DNA of 64,000 nt, taken from assembly GCF_003343245.1 (NCBI RefSeq), contig NZ_CP024901.1, positions 5,623,678 through 5,687,677 of the forward strand, in the 5' to 3' direction. Within the stretch, counting starts at the first letter, position 1. The number at the start of each line of letters is the position of its first letter. The DNA comes from Photorhabdus laumondii subsp. laumondii. Lineage in GTDB: Bacteria; Pseudomonadota; Gammaproteobacteria; Enterobacterales; Enterobacteriaceae. A program made the translations under genes and the position numbers. The notes beneath the pieces are model-generated. The model was given only the letters and a program-made list of their open reading frames with translations, made no database searches and was not told the origin of the DNA. Below are positions 11,115-21,441 of the stretch, in pieces.

Positions 11115-12117
11115 CTTTTCTTCCTGACAACTGAGTTTCTAGTAACTTTTGCGTTGCCTGCCAGACTTGTTCAACAGATATTGCAGACATCGAGTCTTTG
11201 CGGGTGGCTTGCATATAGTGAACCGGGTGTTCAATAACTACCAAATGCGAATGCTGTTGAGGTGCCAAAAAACGGCCTGGGTGGAAACTATGATACATAG
11301 CAACCATCGGGATACCTAATGCGCCAGCTAAATGTGTCGGCCCGGTATCAACACCAACATACAAATCAAGTTGACTCATTATTGCTGCATTCTGCCGCAT
11401 TGTTAGTCTACCAACCAATGAAGTGCACTTTTCAGCCCCTAATCTTTTTGCCAGTGACTGTGCAGCAATTTTACCGTCAGCACTGCCTAGTAACATAATA
11501 TGCGACTGGGGATAACGGCCACAAATGTGTTGCGCTAATTGGTAAAAATGTTCAACCGGCCAATCACGATAAGCTTTTGCCGGGAAACTTTGTAACTGAA
11601 AACCAATCAGGAGCTTGTTCTCTAAATGATACTGCCGTATAAAACCCTCGGCAAAGTGTAACTCCTTTTCACTCACACAATAATTCAACCGCCAATCATT
11701 GACCTCAACATCTACCGCACTAGCAAGCATGGCCCGTTCCTGCTGAGCTGGCATCAACCCCTTTGGCTTTTCCACTGTCAGCCAACCAGATTGCAACGCG
11801 GACTTATCTGAAAATGAAACCGTTAAGTGTGATTTACGTTTCGCATACTGTAATAAAGGTTTATCGTCACTGTATACTAAAGCCAGATCATAATGCTTAC
11901 GGGTAAACCAACCACACCATTTTGCCTTACCTTTCGAAAAAGCAGTCAATTTATTGATATCGCTTATATTTTCAAGGATCTGTTTAGTCCTTTTATGAGC
12001 CATAACATCAATATTTGCACCAGGCCACTTCTGTTTTAAAGCACGGATCACTGGCGTTACCAATAAGGTATCACCGAAACGTGCTATAACAATGACCAGA
12101 ATATTCTTGATCTGCAT
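11095..12117 (-). CDS. Heptosyltransferase-like glycosyltransferase, GT9 family
   Basis: A 340-residue GT9 protein with the family frame: ILVIVIARFGDTLLVTPVIRALK at the start, a central IGFQLQSFPAKAYRDWP block, and the ADP-binding VGVDTGPTHLAGALGIPMVAMY. It is distinct from the waaQ copy at 2755-3819, which has different middle regions. It is first in the operon with the two following GT4 genes. The family transfers heptose from ADP-heptose; adding a further core heptose is the most likely role, though GT9 members with other donors exist. Confidence 0.82.
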   Translation of the reverse strand: MQIKNILVIVIARFGDTLLVTPVIRALKQKWPGANIDVMAHKRTKQILENISDINKLTAFSKGKAKWCGWFTRKHYDLALVYSDDKPLLQYAKRKSHLTVSFSDKSALQSGWLTVEKPKGLMPAQQERAMLASAVDVEVNDWRLNYCVSEKELHFAEGFIRQYHLENKLLIGFQLQSFPAKAYRDWPVEHFYQLAQHICGRYPQSHIMLLGSADGKIAAQSLAKRLGAEKCTSLVGRLTMRQNAAIMSQLDLYVGVDTGPTHLAGALGIPMVAMYHSFHPGRFLAPQQHSHLVVIEHPVHYMQATRKDSMSAISVEQVWQATQKLLETQLSGRKDENRFG

Positions 12118-12304
12118 AAGACAATTATCTAATTAATCTGCCATAAAATTCAACAAAATATATAAAAAAACCATTTTGTATACGATTGACCACAACAGTG
12201 TGATTTAACTAATAATCAACTTTAAAGTAATTTAATATCAATAAGTTGAACATTACCCAAAACCATAAACCAAAGAATAAGACCAGAATAAATCCTAAAT
12301 AATG

Positions 12305-13426
12305 TTAACGTTTTTTACCTTTAATGCTGTGAAAAAAGATATTTTCCATTTTATCCAACATATTATCCATGCCAAATAAAGCCATTGCCCGCTCTAATGA
12401 AGAATGACTGAATTGCAAACGCAGTTCATTATTATGAATCAACAACTCTAAACTTTTCGTCAATAACTCTGTATTTCTGGGTTCCACGATATAACCCGTT
12501 TCACCATCAACTACCGCTTCGGTAATTGCACCAACGGAGGTTGATACAACAGGTATCCCACACGCCATTGCTTGCATAATGCCTTGTGGCACGCCTTCAT
12601 TACCAAAAGAAGGTAATGCAAATAAATCCATCGCATTCAAACAATCAGGAACATCCTGACGGTTACCTAAAAAAATGACACTGTTTGACAAACCTTCTCG
12701 CTTTACTAAAGGTTCCAATGACTTACGTTGTGGACCATCACCAACAAACAAAAGTTGCCAATCAGGATATTTCTGATGCAGAACTTTCCAGCTTTCCAAC
12801 AGATAGCGATGCCCTTTCCAGGTTCTCATGGTCGCAACGACACCTAATGTCGGTTTATTTTGAATCCCAATCCGTTGACGGCAAACTTTCTTATCTTCCG
12901 GTCGGAAACGATCTAAATCGATGCCGGTAGGCACTGATGTCATATGCTGTAATGGATAACGATTATTAGCATGCAGATGTTGGCGTAGTTTTTCACCGGT
13001 AGTCGCAATATGCCAGCACGCTTTCAGATACAACCAACGAGTTGATATTGAATTAGAAACATGAGTAGAAACATGCCTGGTTCTAACCATTGGCGGCATA
13101 TGCCTTAACGTTGCACAAGCTACAGCAACCAACCATGCATCCGTCGAGCTATGTGTATTAATAACGTCAAATTGACGGCCTTCTTTTTTCAACCAACGAC
13201 GCATAGCAAGCAAGCAGGACAGCCGCTTTTTTTCAATAGGCAGAGCTACGGCCGGCACACCATAAGATTTTGCTTCACGGTAGATATTAGAACTGGGACA
13301 ACAGACAATAACCACCTTGTGTCCACGTTTTATCATTCCTTGGGATTCCGTCAGGATACGGATTTCCTGACCACCCCAACCACAAGATGATTCTGTATGT
13401 AAAATATTTAGTTTTTCTTTAGCCAT
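12305..13426 (-). CDS. Glycosyltransferase, GT4 family
   Basis: A 373-residue GT-B enzyme that stands alone, separated from the next core gene by 187 AT-rich bases and from rpmG by a strong terminator. It opens ILHTESSCGWGGQEIRIL (Gly-Gly acceptor loop), carries NTHSSTDAWLVA, the linker SVPTGIDLDRFRP, VVATMRTWKGHRYLLESW, and ends with the donor site NEGVPQGIMQAMACGIPVVST, where a glutamine replaces the usual first glutamate of the EAMACG motif. It resembles the heptose/hexose transferases found in Proteus and Serratia core clusters, but the exact linkage is not determinable here. Confidence 0.82.
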   Translation of the reverse strand: MAKEKLNILHTESSCGWGGQEIRILTESQGMIKRGHKVVIVCCPSSNIYREAKSYGVPAVALPIEKKRLSCLLAMRRWLKKEGRQFDVINTHSSTDAWLVAVACATLRHMPPMVRTRHVSTHVSNSISTRWLYLKACWHIATTGEKLRQHLHANNRYPLQHMTSVPTGIDLDRFRPEDKKVCRQRIGIQNKPTLGVVATMRTWKGHRYLLESWKVLHQKYPDWQLLFVGDGPQRKSLEPLVKREGLSNSVIFLGNRQDVPDCLNAMDLFALPSFGNEGVPQGIMQAMACGIPVVSTSVGAITEAVVDGETGYIVEPRNTELLTKSLELLIHNNELRLQFSHSSLERAMALFGMDNMLDKMENIFFHSIKGKKR

Positions 13427-13553
13427 TTTGTTTCTATATTCCGCCTACCGGAAGGCATTAGTATAGCTAAACAGCATCTTACGTCTACGAATAACAAAAT
13501 TTCTATGAAATAGAAAGAAGAATCAGTGAATATCTGTTTAATATTCTTACAAT

Positions 13554-13582
13554 AAAAAACCCGACCTAAGTCGGGTTTTTTT
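13554..13582 (-). terminator. Rho-independent terminator after rpmB-rpmG
   Basis: A perfect 6-bp stem, CCCGAC / GTCGGG with a 4-base loop, is flanked by A-runs on one side and T-runs on the other, so it can act on both strands. It lies 15 bp past the rpmG stop and also upstream of the leftward glycosyltransferase gene. Confidence 0.9.
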
Positions 13583-13596
13583 CAAATCAACCAAAA

Positions 13597-13767
<171 letters not shown>

Positions 13768-13775
13768 TCAGCTCC

Positions 13776-14033
<258 letters not shown>

Positions 14034-14179
14034 TCAGCTCGAGCTTTGTATTGGGTATGGCCGCCTCGTCAGGCTTAGGAGCCCATCTCAGCAAATTCCA
14101 CTGAAAAGACTCACATTTACTCAGAAAATGTGCTGAGATAGGCTCTTCTCGCCAAACCAAAGATCCTCAAAGGTGGCGT

Positions 14180-14208
14180 AGTATACGCCCTCAATCGCTG
14201 ACGCTCAA
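14180..14208 (-). promoter_or_regulatory. Sigma-70 promoter of rpmB-rpmG
   Basis: On the minus strand a -35 TTGAGC and a -10 TATACT are separated by exactly 17 bases, upstream of a GC-poor leader that enters rpmB. It is the best promoter match in the gap between radC and rpmB. A short inverted repeat (AAGATCC / GGATCTT, 14223-14240) lies between it and the radC end. Confidence 0.8.
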
Positions 14209-14251
14209 GTCCCGCACAACCAAAGATCCATAAGGATCTTGAAAAAGTTAG

Positions 14252-14944
14252 CTAAATCCATCCTCGCTCAGCAAATGAAACACAACATTGCCGACCAATA
14301 ACCAGATGATCCAGCACTTTTACACCAACCAAATTACAGGCATCAATCACTTTATCTGTAACAATCTTATCTGCCAAACTTGGTTCTGCATGACCTGATG
14401 GATGATTATGAGCCAAAATAACGGATGAAGCATTCACCTTTATCGCCGATCGGACAATTTCACGAGGATGAACTTCAACTTTATTAATGGTGCCTTTAAA
14501 CATCTCCTCATGACAGATGACTCTATTTTGATTATTGAGAAACAACACAACAAATATTTCCCTATCGCGCCCTGATAATAGGTTTTGCAAGTACTCTTGA
14601 GTCACACTTGGACTACTCATAATATCCTCATGCATAAACTGGCTGGAAAAAAAACGCTTTGCCAGTTCTGCAATGGCTTGTAATTGTGCATACTTAGCCA
14701 ATCCCATCCCTTTATGAGAACAAAAAGTGTCATAATCAGCAGAGAGTAAATGGTACAAAGATCCAAATTCTTTCAGTAGAAATTCAGCCATTCGTAAAAC
14801 AGGAAGTCCTCTGGTCCCGGTACGTAAAAAAATAGCCAGTAACTCAGCATCTGTTAGAGAAACAGAACCATAAGCCAACAATTTTTCTCTGGGAGCTAAA
14901 TTTGAATATATTTCTCCTGTATTTTCAGCGACATCAATTCCCAT
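14252..14944 (-). CDS. radC: RadC (YicR) JAB1/MPN family protein
   Basis: A 230-residue protein with the N-terminal helix-hairpin-helix-like region ([31 protein letters not shown]) and a C-terminal JAMM metalloprotease-like domain in which HPREI and [17 protein letters not shown] give the HxH...D zinc ligands. It aligns with E. coli YicR end to end, finishing SFAERGWI. Despite the name, a direct role in DNA repair is not supported for the family. It is divergent from coaBC, the same neighbourhood as in E. coli. Confidence 0.93.
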   Translation of the reverse strand: MGIDVAENTGEIYSNLAPREKLLAYGSVSLTDAELLAIFLRTGTRGLPVLRMAEFLLKEFGSLYHLLSADYDTFCSHKGMGLAKYAQLQAIAELAKRFFSSQFMHEDIMSSPSVTQEYLQNLLSGRDREIFVVLFLNNQNRVICHEEMFKGTINKVEVHPREIVRSAIKVNASSVILAHNHPSGHAEPSLADKIVTDKVIDACNLVGVKVLDHLVIGRQCCVSFAERGWI

Positions 14945-15142
14945 ATATTCATCTCCCTGCTCTGTTTCACCTGATACAAACAGTATTCCACGCCTTAAAT
15001 ATAAGGGCGAATATCATATTCCGGAGCTGCGTAGCCGCTCGCAAACTTATTCTTTTTTACAATCAAAGCTCAGACTCTGCTCAACTCTGTAATCTCTTGT
15101 GATAAAATCTTGGCCCCTTGCAACTTATATATTCGGACAATC

Positions 15143-16360
15143 ATGATGGCAGGACTTTCCGGCAAACAGATTGTGCTCGGTATCAGCGGAGGAATAGCCG
15201 CTTACAAAACTCCCGAGCTAGTACGTCGCCTGCGTGATCGCGGCGCACAAGTACGTGTAGTGATGACACCAGCAGCAGAATCGTTTATTACACCAATGAC
15301 GTTGCAGGCGGTTTCTGGTTATCCCGTTTCCGATGACTTGTTAGATCCAGCAGCAGAAGCTGCTATGGGGCATATTGAACTTGGTAAATGGGCTGATCTG
15401 ATTATTCTCGCCCCGGCTACTGCTGATTTACTGGCACGCCTGGTCGTCGGTATGGCAAATGATCTCGTAACAACTCTTTGTTTGGCCTCCCCAGCCCCAA
15501 TTGCCGCCGTACCCGCAATGAATCAACAAATGTTTCGAGCTCAAGCAACGCAACATAATCTCAAGCATCTTGAAGAACGAGGCGTTCTCCTGTGGGGACC
15601 GGACAACGGCAGCCAAGCTTGTGGTGACGTTGGTCCCGGCAGGATGCTAAATCCCATGGCGATTGTCGAACTCGCTGAACAACATTTTCAAGCAAGCCAA
15701 GACTTAGCTCACCTAAAACTTGCTATTACCGCCGGACCAACCCGTGAAGCATTGGACCCAGTCCGCTTTATCAGCAATCACAGCTCCGGCAAAATGGGGT
15801 TTGCTATCGCCCAGGCTGCGGCAACACGTGGTGCAGAAGTCACCCTGATCACTGGCCCCGTTAATTTACCGACACCACCGGGAGTCAAACGAATCAACGT
15901 CACCAGCGCTCTGGAAATGAATGAACAAGCACAGGCAGTAGCGGGTTCACAGAATATCTTCATTGGTTGTGCTGCGGTTGCAGACTATCGCGCTAAACAG
16001 ATTGCCGAAGAAAAAATTAAAAAACAGGGTGATGAGATCACTTTTACCCTGATCAAAAACCCGGATATTGTTGCCAATGTAGCAGCAATGCAAGAAAACC
16101 GCCCCTTTGTGGTTGGATTTGCGGCTGAAACCCAGAATGTGGAAGAATACGCACGAAAAAAACTGAACCAAAAACATTTGGATCTGATTTGTGCAAATGA
16201 TGTATCCCTTACTGGCCACGGCTTTAACAGTGATACTAATGCATTACATTTGTTCTGGCATGAGGGAGAAATCCGCTTACCTCATAGTAATAAGTTATTA
16301 CTTAGCCACCATTTATTAGACGAGATAGTCAGACGCTATGATGAAAAAAATCGACGTTAA
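15143..16360 (+). CDS. coaBC: Bifunctional CoaBC (phosphopantothenoylcysteine synthetase/decarboxylase)
   Basis: Two-domain enzyme of CoA synthesis. The N-terminal flavoprotein decarboxylase (CoaC) begins [21 protein letters not shown] and carries the catalytic histidine in [10 protein letters not shown], the PAMNQQM motif and the active cysteine in [12 protein letters not shown]. The C-terminal synthetase (CoaB) begins [25 protein letters not shown] and includes the KIKKQGD lysine region. The start is set at the ATG giving MMAGLSGK, in line with the family; the more upstream ATG would add residues unlike orthologues. It overlaps dut by 23 bases, and both follow a short promoter gap divergent from radC. 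Confidence 0.95.
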   Translation: MMAGLSGKQIVLGISGGIAAYKTPELVRRLRDRGAQVRVVMTPAAESFITPMTLQAVSGYPVSDDLLDPAAEAAMGHIELGKWADLIILAPATADLLARLVVGMANDLVTTLCLASPAPIAAVPAMNQQMFRAQATQHNLKHLEERGVLLWGPDNGSQACGDVGPGRMLNPMAIVELAEQHFQASQDLAHLKLAITAGPTREALDPVRFISNHSSGKMGFAIAQAAATRGAEVTLITGPVNLPTPPGVKRINVTSALEMNEQAQAVAGSQNIFIGCAAVADYRAKQIAEEKIKKQGDEITFTLIKNPDIVANVAAMQENRPFVVGFAAETQNVEEYARKKLNQKHLDLICANDVSLTGHGFNSDTNALHLFWHEGEIRLPHSNKLLLSHHLLDEIVRRYDEKNRR

Positions 16361-16796
16361 AATCCTTGACCCACGTATCGGGGAAGAATTTCCTTTACCA
16401 ACGTACGCCACACCGGGTTCCGCAGGTTTAGATTTGCGGGCTTGCCTGGACAATGCGGTAGAACTGGCTCCAGGCCAAACAGAACTGCTTCCAACCGGGC
16501 TTGCTATTCATATTGGTGATGAACAACTGGCCGCCGTTATTCTGCCCCGTTCGGGCCTTGGACATAAACATGGCGTCGTTCTGGGGAATCTGGTGGGTTT
16601 GATCGATTCTGATTACCAAGGTCAGCTCATGGTTTCAGTCTGGAATCGTGGTGATAAAGCTTTCACTATCCAACCAGGCGAACGTATCGCTCAGATAGTT
16701 TTTGTACCCGTCGTCCAGGCTGAATTCAATCTGGTAGAAGATTTTGAAACCAGCGAAAGAGGCAGCGGTGGTTTCGGTCATTCCGGTCGCCAATAA
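16338..16796 (+). CDS. dut: dUTP pyrophosphatase
   Basis: Homotrimeric dUTPase, 152 residues, which hydrolyses dUTP to dUMP and so limits uracil in DNA while feeding dTMP synthesis. All five motifs are visible: [38 protein letters not shown] and the flexible C-terminal [10 protein letters not shown] that closes over the active site. The start [15 protein letters not shown] is identical in pattern to E. coli Dut. It overlaps the end of coaBC and is followed by an ERIC copy and slmA. Confidence 0.98.
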   Translation: MMKKIDVKILDPRIGEEFPLPTYATPGSAGLDLRACLDNAVELAPGQTELLPTGLAIHIGDEQLAAVILPRSGLGHKHGVVLGNLVGLIDSDYQGQLMVSVWNRGDKAFTIQPGERIAQIVFVPVVQAEFNLVEDFETSERGSGGFGHSGRQ

Positions 16797-16818
16797 ATCT
16801 CTGTAAGACCATACCGTT

Positions 16819-16945
16819 TATACCCTATGGATTTCAAGATGCATCGCGGCGGCAAGGGAGTGAATCCCCGGGAGCATAGATAACTATGTGACCGGGGTGA
16901 GCGAGTGCAGCCAACAAAGAGGCAACTTGAAAGATGACGGGTATA
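16819..16945 (+). repeat. ERIC/IRU repeat
   Basis: A 127-bp imperfect palindrome with TATACCCTATGG at one end and a TGACGGGTATA-type end at the other, and the ERIC core GTGAATCCCCGGGAGC ... GTGACCGGGGTGAGCG. It lies between dut and slmA, so it sits in the leader of slmA or in a dut-slmA transcript. Confidence 0.95.
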
Positions 16946-17036
16946 ACCCATTATCATATTCTTTGCTCAAAATACCCTTGAGCAAAGAATTACTGATTTG
17001 TTTGTTTTGCTGTTCTTAACAAAGGTCTTGTCAGAC

Positions 17037-17636
17037 ATGGCAGAAAACGAAAATACAAAGAAAAGAAACAGACGCGAGGAGATCTTGCAGGCGCTGGCGC
17101 ATATGTTGCAATCCAGTGACGGTAGCCATCGCATCACTACTGCTAAACTGGCCGCCAACGTGGGTGTTTCCGAAGCTGCCCTATATCGGCATTTTCCTAG
17201 TAAAACCCGGATGTTTGACAGCTTGATCGAGTTCATTGAAGACTCATTAATTTCACGGATTAACCTGATTCTGCAAGATGAAAAAGATACCATAACTCGT
17301 ATTCGCCTGATATTGGTCCTGATCTTGGGTTTTTCAGAAAAAAATCCCGGTCTGACCCGCATCATGACAGGTCATGCTCTAATGTTTGAACAAAACCGGC
17401 TGCAAGGGCGCATAAATCAGTTATTTGAACGAATTGAAGTACAGATCCGCCAAGTTTTAAAAGAGAAAAAATTACGTGATGGACAAGGTTTCAGTTATGA
17501 TGAGTCGTTATTAGCATCTCAGTTACTCGCATTTTGTGAAGGGATGCTTTCACGTTTTGTACGCTCTGAGTTCCACTATCGTCCAACGCAGGAATTTGAA
17601 GCACGCTGGCCATTATTACTGGCTCAGTTACAATAA
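17037..17636 (+). CDS. slmA: Nucleoid occlusion factor SlmA (Ttk)
   Basis: TetR-fold protein of 199 residues that binds SBS sites over the nucleoid and blocks FtsZ ring assembly there. The helix-turn-helix [35 protein letters not shown] is the family signature, and the C-terminal [23 protein letters not shown] aligns with E. coli SlmA. The start is placed at the ATG giving [17 protein letters not shown]; 13 extra upstream codons are not conserved. An ERIC copy lies 91 bp upstream. A hairpin terminator separates it from the convergent pyrE. Confidence 0.97.
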   Translation: MAENENTKKRNRREEILQALAHMLQSSDGSHRITTAKLAANVGVSEAALYRHFPSKTRMFDSLIEFIEDSLISRINLILQDEKDTITRIRLILVLILGFSEKNPGLTRIMTGHALMFEQNRLQGRINQLFERIEVQIRQVLKEKKLRDGQGFSYDESLLASQLLAFCEGMLSRFVRSEFHYRPTQEFEARWPLLLAQLQ

Positions 17637-17652
17637 GTTATTCTACTACTCA

Positions 17653-17683
17653 CCCCGCCCGTTATTGGGCGAGGGCTTTTTTT
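17653..17683. terminator. Terminator between slmA and pyrE
   Basis: Stem CGCCC / GGGCG with loop GTTATT, followed by a run of seven T on the plus strand. It suits termination of slmA and may also serve the convergent pyrE. Confidence 0.75.
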
Positions 17684-17695
17684 GAAGCTTATCTA

Positions 17696-18337
17696 TCAGA
17701 TACCGTACTGCGCACGATAGGCTTTTACTGCATCCAGATGATCTTTCATCTCTGGCTGACCACTCAAATAATTAATCAAATCATTCAAAGTAATGATAGA
17801 AAACACTTTGCAACCATAATCCCTTTCCACTTCCTGAATTGCCGAGATTTCACCGTTCCCACGTTCCTGACGATCAAGACAAATCATCACGCCGGCAAGC
17901 GTCGCATTATGCTGCTTGATAATCTCCATCGATTCACGGATAGCTGTACCTGCGGTAATAACATCATCAACCAGAACAACATTGCCTTTAAGTGGGCTAC
18001 CAACCAAAGTACCACCTTCGCCATGATCTTTAGCTTCCTTACGGTTAAAACAATATGGCATATCAATATCATGATGTTCTGCCAGTGCCACTGCCGTTGT
18101 TGTTGCAATTGGAATACCCTTGTAAGCGGGTCCGAATAACAAATCGCACTGAATACCGCTATCCAACAATGCTGCTGCATAAAAACGCCCGATTAACGCC
18201 AAATCACGCCCAGTATTAAATAGCCCGGCATTAAAAAAATACGGGCTTTTACGTCCTGATTTCAGGGTAAATTCCCCAAATTTCAGTACCTGTTTTTTTA
18301 GCGCAAGCTCGATAAATTCGCGCTGATAGGCTTTCAT
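17696..18337 (-). CDS. pyrE: Orotate phosphoribosyltransferase
   Basis: Converts orotate and PRPP to orotidine 5'-phosphate in pyrimidine synthesis. The 213-residue protein starts [13 protein letters not shown] and has the PRPP-binding motif [17 protein letters not shown] (residues about 120-136) and the mobile [10 protein letters not shown] loop. A longer frame upstream would run through the attenuator region and is rejected. It follows rph with an attenuator in the gap, so its expression should respond to UTP through coupling of translation at the end of rph. Confidence 0.97.
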   Translation of the reverse strand: MKAYQREFIELALKKQVLKFGEFTLKSGRKSPYFFNAGLFNTGRDLALIGRFYAAALLDSGIQCDLLFGPAYKGIPIATTTAVALAEHHDIDMPYCFNRKEAKDHGEGGTLVGSPLKGNVVLVDDVITAGTAIRESMEIIKQHNATLAGVMICLDRQERGNGEISAIQEVERDYGCKVFSIITLNDLINYLSGQPEMKDHLDAVKAYRAQYGI

Positions 18338-18385
18338 TGGTGTCTCTCCTCTTTTTGAGTCATAGTTATCGTCATACAACAGGCA

Positions 18386-18412
18386 TAAAAAAGGCGACTA
18401 TCATGTCGCCTG
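18386..18412 (-). terminator. pyrE attenuator
   Basis: On the minus strand the stem AGGCGAC / GTCGCCT is followed by a run of T, 10 bases after the rph stop and about 50 bases before pyrE. Position and form equal the UTP-sensing rph-pyrE attenuator of E. coli, where ribosomes translating the end of rph prevent hairpin formation when UTP is low. Confidence 0.9.
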
Positions 18413-18421
18413 ATCAACTTA

Positions 18422-19150
18422 TTATTTTAATGCATTTTGTTTTAACGCATTTCTCTGCGCATCAAAAATATCCTCTAATCCTCCCTTGGCAAGAGCCAAT
18501 AAGGATAACAACTCATCATGACTAAATGGCTCGCCTTCCGCAGTGCCTTGCACTTCAATCATCCGGCCATCTTCCATCATCACGACGTTCATATCAGTTT
18601 CAGCGGCGGAATCTTCCACATATTCCAGATCACAACGACCTTCACCATCCACAATGCCAACAGAGACCGCAGCAACCATTGATTTCAGAGGACTCTCTTT
18701 CAGCTTGCCTGCTTCAACTATTTTATTCAACGCATCAACTAGCGCGACACAAGCACCAGTAATAGAAGCGGTACGGGTACCGCCATCAGCCTGAATAACA
18801 TCACAATCCAGTGTAATGGTGTATTCACCCAGTTTTTTTAAATCAACAGCGGCGCGCAGCGAACGGGCAATTAAACGCTGGATTTCCATCGTACGCCCGC
18901 CCTGTTTGCCTCTAGCTGCTTCACGAGCATTTCGGGTATGAGTAGACCGCGGTAACATGCCATATTCCGCCGTCACCCAGCCCTGCCCCTGACCTTTCAA
19001 GAAACGAGGAACCCCTTCTTCAACGGAGGCATTACATAACACTTTAGTATCGCCAAACTCTACTAGAACCGAACCTTCCGCGTGCTTAGTATAATGACGG
19101 GTTATCGTGATAGGACGCACTTGTTCTGCCGCTCTTCCTGTTGGGCGCAT
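18422..19150 (-). CDS. rph: Ribonuclease PH
   Basis: Phosphorolytic 3' exoribonuclease that trims tRNA precursors, 242 residues, hexameric. Visible are [16 protein letters not shown], the phosphate-binding [32 protein letters not shown] region (in two parts) and [18 protein letters not shown] with the catalytic aspartate area. The frame is intact, unlike the frameshifted rph-1 of E. coli K-12, so the coupling needed for pyrE attenuation should be normal here. It is divergent from yicC. Confidence 0.97.
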   Translation of the reverse strand: MRPTGRAAEQVRPITITRHYTKHAEGSVLVEFGDTKVLCNASVEEGVPRFLKGQGQGWVTAEYGMLPRSTHTRNAREAARGKQGGRTMEIQRLIARSLRAAVDLKKLGEYTITLDCDVIQADGGTRTASITGACVALVDALNKIVEAGKLKESPLKSMVAAVSVGIVDGEGRCDLEYVEDSAAETDMNVVMMEDGRMIEVQGTAEGEPFSHDELLSLLALAKGGLEDIFDAQRNALKQNALK

Positions 19151-19276
19151 AGTGTTATCTCCGTTGTTAAATCATTATTGGGGGCGCATTATACGGCCTA
19201 ACAGGGCTAATTCCTATCCTGCATCTACAACGAGCGTTATAATCTCTTAATCTTTTGTTTAAATTGGGAACGAATC

Positions 19277-20140
19277 ATGATCCGTAGTATGACTGCTTTT
19301 GCACGGCGAGATATCAAAAGTGAATGGGGAAATGCGGCTTGGGAACTACGCTCCGTTAATCAGCGTTATTTAGAAACTTATATCCGCCTACCAGAACAAT
19401 TCAGAAGCTTGGAACCGGTGATCCGTGAGCGCATTCGTTCCCGTCTGACTCGCGGAAAAGTTGAGTGCAACTTACGTTTTGAACTGGATTCACGCTCTCA
19501 AGGCGAACTTATCCTGAATGAAACTTTAGCAAAACAGCTAGTCAATGCGGCGAACTGGGTCAAACAACAGAGCAACGAAGGTGAAATCAACCCTGTTGAT
19601 ATTCTGCGTTGGCCTGGCGTTATGGCCGCAGAAGAGCAAGACCTGGATGCTATCAACACTCAATTGTTGCAAGAACTGGATACAACACTGGATGCCTTTA
19701 TTCAAAGCCGTGAAGCCGAAGGCAACGCACTTAAAATTATGATTGAACAACGTTTGGACGCAGTAACCGAAGAAGTCGGTAAAGTTCGCCAACAAATGCC
19801 TGAAATCATGCAATGGCAGCGGGAACGCCTGCAAACCAAATTGGAAGAAGCGCAGGTACAGCTTGAAAATAACCGTCTTGAGCAAGAGTTAGTTTTACTG
19901 GCTCAACGCCTCGATGTGGCAGAAGAGTTAGATCGCCTTGATGCCCACACCAAAGAAACCCGTAATATTCTAAAGAAAAAAGAAGCCGTCGGCCGCCGAC
20001 TGGATTTTATGATGCAGGAATTCAATCGCGAATCTAATACGCTTGCCTCCAAATCTATCAACGCCGATATCACTAACTCCGCTATTGAATTGAAAGTGCT
20101 AATCGAACAGATGAGGGAGCAGATTCAGAATATTGAGTAA
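19277..20140 (+). CDS. yicC: YicC-family endoribonuclease
   Basis: A 287-residue YicC/YloC protein: MIRSMTAFARRDIKSEWG at the start, SVNQRYLETYIRLPEQFR, a coiled-coil middle, and the conserved end LDFMMQEFNRESNTLASKSINADITN...IEQMREQIQNIE with the acidic and arginine residues of the DUF1732 part. The family includes a stress endoribonuclease acting on small RNAs such as RyhB in E. coli. It is the last conserved housekeeping gene before the accessory region starts. Confidence 0.93.
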   Translation: MIRSMTAFARRDIKSEWGNAAWELRSVNQRYLETYIRLPEQFRSLEPVIRERIRSRLTRGKVECNLRFELDSRSQGELILNETLAKQLVNAANWVKQQSNEGEINPVDILRWPGVMAAEEQDLDAINTQLLQELDTTLDAFIQSREAEGNALKIMIEQRLDAVTEEVGKVRQQMPEIMQWQRERLQTKLEEAQVQLENNRLEQELVLLAQRLDVAEELDRLDAHTKETRNILKKKEAVGRRLDFMMQEFNRESNTLASKSINADITNSAIELKVLIEQMREQIQNIE

Positions 20141-20159
20141 AGTCCACTCAATTCTATCA

Positions 20160-20560
20160 ATTACTATACAAGAAGCTGATACAAAAATAATTTTTACCGT
20201 GTTTTTGCGTCCAGGTTGCCTCGGTATCTTTTTGACAGCGCTTGTGCGCGCTCCAGTCATTAAGGGGTGACCTTTGCGTATCCGCTGATTTTCGTCGCGG
20301 GTATTATGTTGCTTACGCGTTGAGATCAACGTGGCATCAATAACCTGCCCGCGACAGGCAATAAATCCCTGAGCGGATAATTGGCGGTTAGCGTCTTCAA
20401 ATAAAGCCTGAGCGCCATCTTTCCCGATACGCTGTTCAAAATGTCAAATGGTATTTCGGTCAGGAATATTATTGATGACATCGGCCAGACGACAGAAATG
20501 CTGCCAGCTAAGGCGATCACGATCAAGCAACTGATATTCCATCATTTCATCGGACAGATT
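20160..20560 (-). pseudogene. IS5-family transposase remnant
   Basis: Minus-strand translation from about 20541 gives MEYQLLDRDRLSWQHFCRL, then PDRNTI-stop-HFEQRIG (a TGG to TGA change), AQALFEDANRQLSAQGF, and QVIDATLISTRKQHNTRD. After a frameshift it gives TEATWTQKHGKNYF. This order is that of IS5-family transposases (DDE, with the first Asp in VIDATLI). N-terminus, C-terminal half and both terminal repeats are missing, so it is dead. The 240 bases to the right up to the TenpN end hold only a short 25-codon frame with no clear identity. Confidence 0.85.
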
Positions 20561-20841
20561 TTAGAGGTTCTCTGTTCATGATTTAAGACGAGCTTGCCGT
20601 AGTCTACCTGCCTCTCTTTCGTTCCTTTTCATATGCCTTAATCACAAGCTCAAAGGTGTTGAAAGCATTTATGGCCAAATATGATTATTTTGAAGAAAGG
20701 AAAGAAGCTCATTTGAAAGTTGCTAAATTACTTGAATCCATTATTTAACCACTCGCATATAAAGCTGACTAGCTGAATTTACAGATAGCTTTGATTCAGC
20801 TAGAAATATGGGCAACTTAGCAATATTAATATAATTAGTGG

Positions 20842-21273
20842 CTATAAGCCCAAATCTCTATGGAAATACTGGAGTGTAGTAAATTTATAACAACGATCAT
20901 CACCCTCACCAGTATTTATGTATTCAATGTATCCTTGAACATAAGCCCCAAATTCCACCTCGATCTTTTTTTCGTTTGCTTTTAACTTTTCATACTCTTT
21001 TTCCATTTTTAGCTTAAAAGCTTGTGGTTCTAGATCATCAACATCAATGAGTAAAGCTTTTGAGTAATCTAAGCCACTCCAGCATTTTTTTTCCTTTATG
21101 AAGATAGTCTTGAACCCATTAGGATGATTTAGATTACTTCGTAAAGGGACTGCGAATGTAAGTCCGTTTAAAGTAATCGATATAACGCCATACCCCCTAT
21201 TTTTTTCTAAAACTTGCGGTCTATTTTCACAAAGCCTGTTGTAGACATCTTGTTTGATCTGGCGCAATATCAT
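20842..21273 (-). CDS. tenpN: TenpN-like type III toxin (endoribonuclease)
   Basis: A 143-residue protein with GLTFAVPLRSNLNHPNGFKT and SGLDYSKALLI, the central strands of the ToxN/AbiQ/TenpN fold; TenpN was named from Photorhabdus. Such toxins cut RNA, including their own antitoxin precursor, and are held inactive by binding processed antitoxin RNA. The locus has the full type III order on one strand: strong promoter (21442-21470), tandem 50-bp repeats (21331-21430), terminator (21291-21318), then this gene. Read-through of the terminator would set the toxin level. The start ATG at 21273 has only a weak GAGAA upstream, which fits low translation. The family call is from pattern and locus order, not from a search. 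Confidence 0.85.
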   Translation of the reverse strand: MILRQIKQDVYNRLCENRPQVLEKNRGYGVISITLNGLTFAVPLRSNLNHPNGFKTIFIKEKKCWSGLDYSKALLIDVDDLEPQAFKLKMEKEYEKLKANEKKIEVEFGAYVQGYIEYINTGEGDDRCYKFTTLQYFHRDLGL

Positions 21274-21290
21274 ATTCTTATTCTCTATGC

Positions 21291-21318
21291 AAAAAAGCCC
21301 TCCAATGGAGGGCTTTCC
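21291..21318 (-). terminator. Terminator between antitoxin repeats and tenpN
   Basis: On the minus strand the perfect stem AAAGCCCTCCA / TGGAGGGCTTT is followed by T's, placed between the repeat RNA and the toxin ATG. In type III systems this partial terminator keeps antitoxin RNA in excess of toxin mRNA. Confidence 0.9.
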
Positions 21319-21330
21319 GTGTAGATTAAT

Positions 21331-21430
21331 CCAATGAGGTTGTTCTATTTAACGTGGGGATGCCTCTACCGCCACATAATCCAATGAGGTTGTTCTATTT
21401 AACGTGGGGATGCCTCTACCGCCACATAAT
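21331..21430 (-). ncRNA. tenpI: TenpI-like antitoxin RNA: two 50-nt repeats
   Basis: Two identical 50-bp units in direct tandem (21331-21380 and 21381-21430) with no differences. The RNA would begin near 21435 on the minus strand, run through both units and end at the hairpin at 21291-21318. Each unit holds a G-rich/C-rich pair (GGCGGUAG ... GCAUCCCCAC) able to form a compact fold. The array ends are bracketed by GTAGATTAAT and ATAATCTAC, which are inverted to each other and may close the precursor. Repeat count is low, as in other TenpI loci. This is not a CRISPR: units abut with no spacers. Confidence 0.82.
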
Positions 21431-21441
21431 CTACATAGTGG

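Noticed and set aside
14223..14240. Hairpin AAGATCC/GGATCTT after radC as a terminator
   Set aside because: The stem is clear, but no T-run follows on the radC strand; termination is not supported.
21331..21430. CRISPR-like direct repeat
   Set aside because: The 50-bp units abut directly, with no spacers and no cas genes. Promoter, terminator and toxin order identify a type III toxin-antitoxin RNA.
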